This document shows positions 1 through 5,672 of a DNA stretch of 9,189 nt, in pieces. Both the position numbers and the translations under genes were made by a program. The notes beneath the pieces were generated by a model. It ran no database searches and was not told where the DNA came from. It saw only the letters and a list, made by a program, of their open reading frames with translations. Position 1 is the first letter of the stretch; each line of letters begins with the position of its first letter. The DNA is from Nitrososphaerota archaeon (lineage in GTDB: Archaea > Thermoproteota > Nitrososphaeria > Nitrososphaerales > JACPRH01): the NCBI GenBank assembly GCA_029460375.1, contig JARPAQ010000170.1, positions 1 through 9,189 of the forward strand, read 5' to 3'.

Positions 1-900
1 AGGGTGAGTTTGTGAAACGAAGGTGAAGTTCGCTGGACTAAAGATGGCGCTACCCTGAAGCTCAGAAATATTGAGATAACGGCCAAGCCCAGTCACTATC
101 TGTACCGTAGCCGTCGCATTATTATCTACTCGAGGAATATATGTGGTGTTAAAGGTGATCATTGTACCAGCATTTCCAGCTATGGTGTATATCCACTCAA
201 AGACAGCTGTCTCGCTATTCGTTAGAGTTGCTATGGAAGATGGTGATGGACCACTCATCTTGGTGACGGTGGCTGTACCATTCCAGATATTCACATCTGG
301 CTCATATGGCTCTATGCCGTAAACAGCGCCAGATCCGGTTTGATTGTTGGTGACGAAGAGGGAGAGGCTTACATCGTGTTCATCGATAACTGTCGGAGGA
401 TTGATCGTTAGAGTTAGTCTCAAATTAATATCGAACAGGCGGTAAAGTTTAAAGCTCACGATGTTGCCGAGTTCAGTAACAACGCGTATTGTATAGGTTG
501 TATTCAACTTAACTGTGCCAGAGGTGGAGATGCTGCTGTCTGAGGCACCGCGGCTGATATACACATCTTGTGTAAAATGCAGGTGTTCATTAGGTGTTGC
601 AGTTTCGTTGATGACCCACAGACTGACTATGTGTGCAGTTGATCCCCCTGTGTTGGTAACTGTAACGCTAAGACGGCTGCTCGAATCTATTGTTGCATCT
701 GAGATCTCAATTCTTTCACCCAGCCTCAACGAGTCAAGTTCGTTCATCTCTTGAACCACATTCTGATAGTCTGAAAACTGTAGAATCGACCAGACCATCA
801 TGTTGCCTGTCATAAATATGAGTAGAAATATGAATACTATAGTGGCAATTACGTTGCCGATACCACGACGTCTATGGCGCATATGTTTGGTAGTCCTCAT
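1..900 (-). CDS. Large pilin-like surface protein with class III signal sequence (partial, C-terminus off the left edge)
   Basis: This frame stays open for exactly 300 codons from ATG at 900 to the window edge, so the protein is truncated here. The N-terminus has a basic stretch ending RRRG (residues 10-13), then a hydrophobic segment beginning IGNVIAT at residues 14-40. That is the layout of an archaeal pilin/archaellin signal cleaved by a PibD/EppA/FlaK-type prepilin peptidase after Gly13. The rest is extracellular, Thr/Ser/Asn-rich and beta-like. A first domain at about 65-160 contains VTVTNTGG, typical of archaeal pilin or CARDB-like sandwiches, and a second Ig-like domain lies at about 165-285. 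I count eight N-X-S/T sequons. The start at 900 has AAGGGGT seven bases upstream (908-914). ATG 882 is an in-frame alternative (Met7). The gene overlaps the end of the preceding pilin gene by 29 bases, suggesting coupled translation. It could be a minor pilin, tip adhesin or secreted substrate. I cannot name a family. Confidence 0.78.
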   Translation of the reverse strand, partial: MRTTKHMRHRRRGIGNVIATIVFIFLLIFMTGNMMVWSILQFSDYQNVVQEMNELDSLRLGERIEISDATIDSSSRLSVTVTNTGGSTAHIVSLWVINETATPNEHLHFTQDVYISRGASDSSISTSGTVKLNTTYTIRVVTELGNIVSFKLYRLFDINLRLTLTINPPTVIDEHDVSLSLFVTNNQTGSGAVYGIEPYEPDVNIWNGTATVTKMSGPSPSSIATLTNSETAVFEWIYTIAGNAGTMITFNTTYIPRVDNNATATVQIVTGLGRYLNISELQGSAIFSPANFTFVSQTHP

Positions 901-1315
901 AGGTTGTACCCCTTGAAGTTGCAACTACAATATAGTAAATGCCTGCGTTGAAGGATGAGGTTGCGGTTATGTTGCCGTTCTGCTGTACGCCCAAGACCAG
1001 TTTCGAGGGAACCTGCAGTGCTGTGTGGTTGGCATATATCTGGTCTATAACTATCTGAACTTTACCTATATTCCTCAGAGAAATGGTTACAGTATTGTTG
1101 TCTATGAATCTTACATCCTCTACGACCATCCGTTCCTGTGTCTTATCTATTCGGGCGCGTATTGTGAGACCAAAACTGTTCTGGCTTTCGCTAACCTGAC
1201 CCAGTCCCCAGAGAAGCACTACTGAGGCAAGACTTGTAGTTACAAGAGTCATCATAACCACGGAGAGTATATAGCTCAGACCTCTCCGCCTATTTCTCCG
1301 CGACATAATCTTCAC
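872..1315 (-). CDS. Small type IV pilin-like protein
   Basis: A 147-residue protein from the chosen GTG at 1315. The open frame extends back to a TTG at 1330, but a near-perfect SD (GGAGGTG, 1322-1328) would then lie inside the coding region. It is six bases before GTG 1315, so that start is preferred; ATG 1306 is also possible. The N-terminus is short and very basic, ending RRNRRRG (Gly12), followed by a hydrophobic helix starting LSYILSVV (about 13-39). This is a class III signal for prepilin peptidase processing. The remaining ~108 residues are a small beta-rich ectodomain with three N-X-S/T sequons (NNT, NHT, NIT). It follows the two platform genes (55-base gap after the TadC-like stop) and overlaps the start of the larger pilin-like gene. 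A pilin or pseudopilin subunit of the same machine is the simplest reading. The ectodomain is not one I recognise. Confidence 0.82.
   Translation of the reverse strand: MKIMSRRNRRRGLSYILSVVMMTLVTTSLASVVLLWGLGQVSESQNSFGLTIRARIDKTQERMVVEDVRFIDNNTVTISLRNIGKVQIVIDQIYANHTALQVPSKLVLGVQQNGNITATSSFNAGIYYIVVATSRGTTYEDYQTYAP
908..914 (-). promoter_or_regulatory. Shine-Dalgarno-like site for the large pilin-like gene
   Basis: On the minus strand AAGGGGT lies seven bases before ATG 900, inside the 3' end of the upstream gene. It is a partial match to the archaeal anti-SD complement and favours ATG 900 over the in-frame ATG 882. Confidence 0.4.
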
Positions 1316-1321
1316 ACAAAC

Positions 1322-1328
1322 CACCTCC
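1322..1328 (-). promoter_or_regulatory. Strong Shine-Dalgarno that sets the small pilin start
   Basis: The minus strand reads GGAGGTG, a full match to the core of the archaeal anti-SD complement, with six bases between it and GTG 1315. It is the strongest SD I saw in the window. It argues that this operon-internal gene is translated independently and at a high level, as expected for a structural subunit. Confidence 0.75.
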
Positions 1329-1370
1329 AACCTGAAACCGTTTTGATCACTTGAACCATTTACTTACACC

Positions 1371-2225
1371 TTAGATCATACTCGGCTGTATTACGAATGA
1401 GAATACCAGTATAGAAAAGATGAGCAGAACCAAGACGTGCTTCAGACCCGCCGCTATCGCCCCGTCACTCATCTTTCCCACTACAAAGCCAGCTACGATT
1501 GCTTCGATTATCGACATATGGAAGAACCAGACATAATAGACTTCGGGGTTTATGTTACCCCCGAAGGGTGCTCCAGCCTCTACAACCTGCCGAATCTGGG
1601 CGAAGAAGGTTAGAAACAGCACTACCACCACGAAGATATAGACGCCGAAAGAAGCGTAGATTATCATTATATATGGAGACATCTGGCGCCTTCTATCCCG
1701 CTCCATGTCTTGAACTTCACGAATATGCGAATATATCGAGTCAAGTATCTCGTATAGATTCCCTCCGGAATGACCCACTTCGCTAAGAAGCGCAACAGTC
1801 CGGTATACCAGAGGAGTATTGATTCGCCTAGCCATTTCATCGAGCGCGTCTTTATACGAGTGCCCCCAGCTCATAAGACTCACAGTCCTCTTCAGCTCTT
1901 TGGATAACGGGCCATATTCAAGCCTAGATGAATGCTCGATCGCCTTTGTAAACGCCATACCGGTCTTCTGAGAGTCTGCTATGTCACGTATGAACTCCGG
2001 AAGATTTCTGTCTACACCCGTCTTCCACCTGCGGTTGAGTAGATCAACTATCGAAGGGGGAATTAGCGCGAGTATAATGGCGGTGACGAACGTATTGTCA
2101 AAGGCAGGATGATTTGTATATCCAGGCTCGACAAAGGTTGCAAACATTATGATCGCCAAGCCTACGAAGATTGAGATGCTGTAAGTCATCACCAACATGC
2201 GTCTACTTATACTCATAGCCAGCAT
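1371..2225 (-). CDS. TadC-like / FlaJ C-half pilus platform membrane protein (T2SSF domain)
   Basis: A 284-residue inner-membrane platform protein of the type II secretion F / type IV pilus family. Two N-terminal membrane segments (about 11-32 and 45-62) precede a cytoplasmic GspF-type domain (about 73-182). That domain has the family phrase LPEFIRDIADSQKTGM and a LLSEVGHSGGNLYEIL segment. Three more membrane segments follow at about 186-209, 233-251 and 262-281. The C-terminal AGLKHVLVLL region is typical of archaeal FlaJ/TadC proteins. In the family this domain anchors the pilus base and couples to the ATPase. It starts at ATG 2225, seven bases after the TadB-like stop; ATG 2216 is an alternative. 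There is only one F domain, whereas archaellum FlaJ carries two in a single chain of roughly 550 residues. The partner domain is encoded by the gene just upstream. Confidence 0.88.
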   Translation of the reverse strand: MLAMSISRRMLVMTYSISIFVGLAIIMFATFVEPGYTNHPAFDNTFVTAIILALIPPSIVDLLNRRWKTGVDRNLPEFIRDIADSQKTGMAFTKAIEHSSRLEYGPLSKELKRTVSLMSWGHSYKDALDEMARRINTPLVYRTVALLSEVGHSGGNLYEILDSIYSHIREVQDMERDRRRQMSPYIMIIYASFGVYIFVVVVLFLTFFAQIRQVVEAGAPFGGNINPEVYYVWFFHMSIIEAIVAGFVVGKMSDGAIAAGLKHVLVLLIFSILVFSFVIQPSMI

Positions 2226-2232
2226 TAGCCGC

Positions 2233-3114
2233 TCACTTCGGTGAAATAGAGTCGAGCATGAAGAGTAGCGATAGACCTGCTCCGGGCACCAGTACGTATA
2301 TTATCATGGGAACTATGGTGCCTGGACTTGTTCCAGATATATCTCCCCCGCCTATTGAGGACATAACAACTAGCATAACTATCATTATGAGGGGAAAAGC
2401 CACCAGCACTGACATGTATATCTCAGATATCATAACAAGCGTATCGATGAACTCCTTCATAATTGAACGTCGCATCCTCATAAGGCTTCTAGCCTCTTCC
2501 TCTAAGTATTTGGTAAGCACTCCGCCCGACTTTATGGTTGAGATTATTCCCTCGAGGACCCCTGAGAAGATCGAGGATACCTTTCGCATAGCGGCATCTT
2601 TCAGGACTGATAACATATCTTCGCCTAGAATCTCCATATCACGATAAATAATCTGGCCTTCACCACCCAACCCCACCCCTTGTTCCTGCTCCAAGAGAGC
2701 TATCGTCTTGAATATTCGCTTAGGCGGAACACCGGCGCTTGAAAGTATACTCATAAAACTTAAAGTGAAAGACAGACCTTCTTCGACGGCTCTTCTTCTC
2801 TTCCCTGCGACAATGGATGGGTACATGTAAAGTATGCCTAGGGTAAACCCCCCCACAGCGATGCCGCCCCCCAGTCCAGCCAATAACGAACCGGATAGGT
2901 GACCAGTAAGTGCATATACTAAGACAAATATGTTCAACCCAGCCGCAAAAAAGATTATCAGAGTCATCAGAAGCATCATGCTTACATACGCCTCAACCGG
3001 TAGCAGAAGCCCTGCTCGGCCAAGTACGGCCTTAAGCTCCTTCATTCTGTTGGCTATACCTTTTATGCGCTTTCCGAATAACCTCTGCGAAAATAGGGCA
3101 AATTCGAGGATCAA
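2233..3114 (-). CDS. TadB-like / FlaJ N-half pilus platform membrane protein (T2SSF domain)
   Basis: A 293-residue membrane protein. A basic amphipathic N-terminus (RLFGKRIKGIANRMKEL, about 11-27) leads to two membrane segments (about 43-66 and 76-98). A cytoplasmic GspF-type domain follows (about 105-222) with FTLSFMSILSSAGVPPKRIF and a SGGVLTKYLEEEA segment. Two C-terminal membrane helices lie at about 228-252 and 266-288. This is the first half of the platform, and the TadC-like gene immediately downstream is the second half. The start is TTG 3114, which overlaps the ATPase stop as TTGA. No ATG or GTG start lies upstream in frame before a stop, and later starts would remove the conserved N-terminal helix. 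The four-base overlap implies translational coupling to the ATPase. The assignment to TadB rather than a generic FlaJ rests on the single F domain and the gene order ATPase-B-C. Confidence 0.87.
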   Translation of the reverse strand: MILEFALFSQRLFGKRIKGIANRMKELKAVLGRAGLLLPVEAYVSMMLLMTLIIFFAAGLNIFVLVYALTGHLSGSLLAGLGGGIAVGGFTLGILYMYPSIVAGKRRRAVEEGLSFTLSFMSILSSAGVPPKRIFKTIALLEQEQGVGLGGEGQIIYRDMEILGEDMLSVLKDAAMRKVSSIFSGVLEGIISTIKSGGVLTKYLEEEARSLMRMRRSIMKEFIDTLVMISEIYMSVLVAFPLIMIVMLVVMSSIGGGDISGTSPGTIVPMIIYVLVPGAGLSLLFMLDSISPK

Positions 3115-4700
3115 TATGCTTCTATTCTGACCTCGTTTAGTAGCCCTTCTGGATCGGAGTAGTAACGGCGGACTATGTCAGTTACCTCCGCATATTTACG
3201 GATATTCTTCTTAAGCATCCATTCGAGAACCGTCTTCCGACTTTCGAGTTCTTCTTTAAGTTTCTCTTTGTTATAGCCTCTAGTTTTAGCTATCTTCTCC
3301 ATAATATAGGATCTACCTGCATATTTGTATGAATCTGTTCCCTGATCGTGACTGAACACCTCGTTCGTAATGAATTCGTTGGTGCGAGCATCCACTCCCA
3401 ACACCTCAGTCATCGAAGTTATCCTTCGAGCGGGTTTACCGTTGATAGTTAGTCGGGACTGAAGCAGGACATAGTTCACGGAGGGGACAAGCATTCTTGG
3501 GATATTCATTGGAGGGGATACTAACCTATTGAAGACAGCTTGAACAGAGTCCGCGTGAACAGAGCTCAGCCCGGCGTGACCCGTTGAAATCGCCTGAAAT
3601 AGAGTAGAAGCCTCTTCACCTCGAACCTCACCCACTATGATAAAGTCAGGTCTCTGCCTCAATGCCGCCTTAAGTAGATCATAAAGCGAAATCTCCCCTA
3701 CACCCCCCAGCCCCACTCTAGCTATGGACTGGATCCAGTTTTTGTGGGCCAGATTCACTTCAGGAGTATCTTCGATAGTGACTATCTTTGCTTCAGGTCG
3801 GATGAACATTGAAAGGCAGTTTATTGTGGTAGTCTTGCCTGAGGCGGTCCCTCCCGCGAGAAGTATCGAAGATTTATTCTCAAGCGCGAGCCAAACCATA
3901 GCTGCCATCTCGCTGTTGAGGGTTTCATATTTCAAAAGATCAATTATACTGAACGGATCCTCCTTGAACTTTCTTATGGTAAAAGTTGAGCCTTTCTTGG
4001 TGACTTCTGTACCATATGTCATCTGAATTCTACTTCCATCCGGTAGGGCGGCGTCTATGAGTGGCTGTGCAACGGAGATATGCTTGCCAGAAATATACGT
4101 CATACGCAGTATGAATTTGTCCAAAATCTCTTGATCATTAAACATAATGGTTGTAGGGATAGACTCGTAATCTCGGTGCCAGATGTAAATAGGAATCCGG
4201 GGTCCGTCACAGCTTATATCCTCTATCAAAGAATCCTTCATCAGAGGATCTATTATACCGTATCCCAAGAGATCCCGGTTCAAATAGTACATAACCTTGT
4301 CAAATGTACTCTTAGCCATCTTTACATCGAAGCGTTTCACTATCTCGATGACTTTCTTCTTGAGGTAGGCAATAGTATTGTGCGACTTCTCTAAGGTTCT
4401 TACATCTACTTCAAGGGCTATCTTCAACAGCTCTTTCACTCTTTTGAGGAGTTCTTTTTCCTTCGGAATTAAAACAGGCTCAATCACAACGTACCGCATA
4501 GTTCCACCTTCTGGATCTTGGATAATGCCCACATAGACATATGGCTCAAAGACGGGGTAAGTCTCTGTAAAAGTGGTTGTATCTAGGAGAGACGCGGTAT
4601 CCGTAATTGGTGCCTCTTTCTGGCTCGGCGGTTTCTTCTCTTTCTTTCGCCTCAAGAAGCCCAAGGTATACCCGATCCTTCCCACAGGGCAATTTGCCAT
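3111..4700 (-). CDS. Type IV pilus / secretion assembly ATPase (FlaI/TadA/VirB11 family)
   Basis: A 529-residue cytoplasmic hexameric ATPase that would power pilin extrusion through the platform encoded downstream. Residues 1-30 are basic and variable. About 48-230 form the archaeal N-terminal domain (YPVFEPYVYV, EDISCDGPRIPIYIWH, HISVAQPLIDAALPDGSRI). The RecA-like core follows. Walker A is GGTASGKTT (283-291), the Asp box IEDTPEV (309-315), Walker B region PDFIIVGEVRGEE (351-363) and the His box TGHAGLSSVHAD (373-384). All catalytic motifs look intact. Length and motif order fit archaeal FlaI/GspE2-type enzymes. It is the first gene of a leftward operon whose members overlap or sit close. 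No SD precedes ATG 4700, consistent with a leaderless message. The TATA-like TATTATAA (4706-4713) is too near the start to serve it in the usual geometry, so the true start could differ. Neighbours favour a pilus over an archaellum or a DNA-transfer system. Confidence 0.95.
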   Translation of the reverse strand: MANCPVGRIGYTLGFLRRKKEKKPPSQKEAPITDTASLLDTTTFTETYPVFEPYVYVGIIQDPEGGTMRYVVIEPVLIPKEKELLKRVKELLKIALEVDVRTLEKSHNTIAYLKKKVIEIVKRFDVKMAKSTFDKVMYYLNRDLLGYGIIDPLMKDSLIEDISCDGPRIPIYIWHRDYESIPTTIMFNDQEILDKFILRMTYISGKHISVAQPLIDAALPDGSRIQMTYGTEVTKKGSTFTIRKFKEDPFSIIDLLKYETLNSEMAAMVWLALENKSSILLAGGTASGKTTTINCLSMFIRPEAKIVTIEDTPEVNLAHKNWIQSIARVGLGGVGEISLYDLLKAALRQRPDFIIVGEVRGEEASTLFQAISTGHAGLSSVHADSVQAVFNRLVSPPMNIPRMLVPSVNYVLLQSRLTINGKPARRITSMTEVLGVDARTNEFITNEVFSHDQGTDSYKYAGRSYIMEKIAKTRGYNKEKLKEELESRKTVLEWMLKKNIRKYAEVTDIVRRYYSDPEGLLNEVRIEAY

Positions 4701-4724
4701 AGTTGCTTATAATACTTGGGGAAA
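4699..4724. repeat. Direct repeat copy 1 in the divergent promoter region
   Basis: This 26-base unit begins ATAGTTGCT and ends GGGGAAA. It matches 21 of 26 positions with the unit at 4735-4760, giving a 36-base period. It overlaps the first two bases of the ATPase start codon and contains the minus-strand TATTATAA. It could be an operator copy or the remnant of a small tandem duplication. Confidence 0.7.
4706..4713 (-). promoter_or_regulatory. Possible TATA-like element near the pilus operon start (weak)
   Basis: The minus strand reads TATTATAA only six bases before ATG 4700. A TATA box here would place the transcript start inside the first codons of the ATPase. It is therefore either not the promoter, or the real ATPase start is downstream. 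No clear TATA box lies at the ideal distance (about 4725-4733). Recorded because it decides how the start should be read. Confidence 0.25.
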
Positions 4725-4734
4725 TCAATTCTAG

Positions 4735-4760
4735 ATAGTTGCTCATCATAACTAGGGAAA
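4735..4760. repeat. Direct repeat copy 2 in the divergent promoter region
   Basis: This is the second 26-base unit (begins ATAGTTGCT, ends AGGGAAA). It also contains a five-base inverted pair TAGTT / AACTA (4736-4740 and 4750-4754). It ends two bases before the TATA-like element of the plus-strand gene, the position where a bound regulator could help or block TBP/TFB. I found no third copy within one period on either side. Confidence 0.7.
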
Positions 4761-4762
4761 GT

Positions 4763-4770
4763 GTTATAGA
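4763..4770 (+). promoter_or_regulatory. TATA-like element for the plus-strand secreted protein gene
   Basis: GTTATAGA sits about 27-34 bases before ATG 4797, preceded by purine-rich GGGAAA in the place of a BRE. There is no SD before the ATG. The spacing predicts transcription starting at or just before the start codon, the usual archaeal leaderless arrangement. Confidence 0.5.
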
Positions 4771-4796
4771 AGTACAGATCCTAAAGTACGTATTAT

Positions 4797-5435
4797 ATGG
4801 TGAAATTCTGCAGTTTACTTGCAGCGGCATTCTTCATTGCGCTTCTCTCCCTCGGTTTAGTTTCGGCTCAGGAGAGAGACATATTAGCCGAGGTTGACGC
4901 AAGCAAGAGCGTAGTAGAGGTTACAGATTCAGGGTGGATACTTACCAGACTGACAGTGAGGAATAACAGTTCGGCTCCGGTTTTCAGGATAGAAGTATAC
5001 GAGTACTACAATCCAAACTTTGTTCTCGGTGACAACTTCACCATAAAGCATCGAGATAAAGAGGTTATCCGAGGGATGCCGAGCTTCTCCGGGGGACAGT
5101 TCATCGTACGGATAGATGACCCTGAGCAGCTTGAGGCTGGAGAAAGTCTGGAGATCACTTACTGGAGCAGGTCTCTGGCGAGTGGAGATTTTCAGGTGCC
5201 GACCAGTCTAGTTTGGTACAGCTTTTACTATGAGGAGAATCTGATGCGTGCAAATATATTCTCGAACGGGTTGCTCGTTCATGTGAAAGGTGAGCTAGAG
5301 CAGACAATAGATCGGACCTTGCCATATATTATATCTGGGGCCGCTTTCGTAATTATATTGATTGTTCTAGATTATATGAGGAGAAACCTTAGAAAACCTT
5401 TCGCAAAGGCGAAGGAGAAACGGCTCTTCAGATAA
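4797..5435 (+). CDS. Secreted, C-terminally anchored single-pass membrane protein with extracellular beta domain
   Basis: A 212-residue protein. A Sec signal peptide spans residues 1-24 (hydrophobic core 6-20, likely cleavage after VSA). The ectodomain at about 25-170 begins ILAEVDASKSVVEV and continues with TVRNNSSAPVFRIEVYEYY. That pattern resembles the DUF11/CARDB-type beta-sandwich repeats common on archaeal cell surfaces. A membrane helix at about 175-193 is followed by a strongly basic cytoplasmic tail rich in Lys and Arg. Three sequons lie in the ectodomain (NNS and NSS overlapping, NFT). It is transcribed divergently from the pilus operon and shares its 96-bp control region, so a role as a pilus accessory or anchoring protein is plausible but inferred. 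It ends nine bases from the convergent rpoP stop. No catalytic motif is visible and I do not recognise a named family. Confidence 0.8.
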   Translation: MVKFCSLLAAAFFIALLSLGLVSAQERDILAEVDASKSVVEVTDSGWILTRLTVRNNSSAPVFRIEVYEYYNPNFVLGDNFTIKHRDKEVIRGMPSFSGGQFIVRIDDPEQLEAGESLEITYWSRSLASGDFQVPTSLVWYSFYYEENLMRANIFSNGLLVHVKGELEQTIDRTLPYIISGAAFVIILIVLDYMRRNLRKPFAKAKEKRLFR

Positions 5436-5444
5436 CTAAAGAGA

Positions 5445-5618
5445 TTAGACGGCTTTTACCTGCTTCACAACAGGCGGCCGTGTCTTCTTAAGGATACGGT
5501 ACCCACAGATACATTTTATCTCAGGTAGCTGTGCAAGCTCCTCGGATGTAACCTTCGTCCCACAGCGTACACACTCGTACTCTACTTCCCCAAAGGCTCG
5601 CTCTTCAGATTCGCTCAT
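5445..5618 (-). CDS. rpoP: DNA-directed RNA polymerase subunit Rpo12 (RpoP)
   Basis: A 57-residue protein, the small zinc-ribbon subunit of archaeal RNA polymerase, homologous to eukaryotic Rpb12. It sits on the Rpo3/Rpo10 assembly platform. After an acidic N-terminus, the sequence shows YECVRCG (Cys16 and Cys19), then SEELAQLPEIKCICGYRIL (Cys36 and Cys38), and the diagnostic tail RPPVVKQVKAV. The second ligand pair is spaced C-x-C, not the C-x2-C (CPYCG) I know from Pyrococcus and Sulfolobus homologues. An excellent SD, AGGTGAT (5622-5628), ends three bases before ATG 5618. The nearby ATG 5623 is out of frame and stops at once. It lies 54 bases downstream of the glycosyltransferase gene and may have its own promoter in that gap (CATATACT, about 5650-5657). 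The length is normal for the family. Confidence 0.93.
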   Translation of the reverse strand: MSESEERAFGEVEYECVRCGTKVTSEELAQLPEIKCICGYRILKKTRPPVVKQVKAV

Positions 5619-5621
5619 CCC

Positions 5622-5628
5622 ATCACCT
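5622..5628 (-). promoter_or_regulatory. Shine-Dalgarno of rpoP
   Basis: AGGTGAT on the minus strand, three bases before ATG 5618, matches the 3' part of the archaeal anti-SD complement at the proper register. It decides for ATG 5618 over the out-of-frame ATG 5623. Confidence 0.7.
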
Positions 5629-5672
5629 TTAATATTCGCGGTTGGAACAGTATATGAGTCTTTCCGACAGAA

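Noticed and set aside
515..754. Plus-strand frame within the left-edge gene
   Set aside because: The minus strand is open through the whole of 1-900 and encodes a coherent pilin-like protein, so this is a shadow.
1499..1786. Plus-strand open frame opposite the TadC-like gene
   Set aside because: Arg/Leu-rich shadow with no domain or signal, antisense to a well-supported gene. The same applies to the other plus-strand frames opposite the minus-strand genes (for example 2258-2647, 4080-4394, 6943-7221, 8152-8484).
1..4700. Archaellum (flagellar) operon
   Set aside because: No archaellins in tandem, no FlaF/G/H or FlaC/D/E genes, and the platform is split into two proteins. A pilus-type system fits better, though the left part is cut off.
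4546..4830. Minus-strand open frame crossing the divergent promoter
   Set aside because: It overlaps the ATPase N-terminus in another frame, runs into the start of the plus-strand secreted protein, and has no recognisable domain.
5424..5443. CTCTT / AAGAG inverted pair at the convergent gene ends as a terminator
   Set aside because: The stem is only five base pairs with a ten-base loop and no clear T-run after it on either strand.
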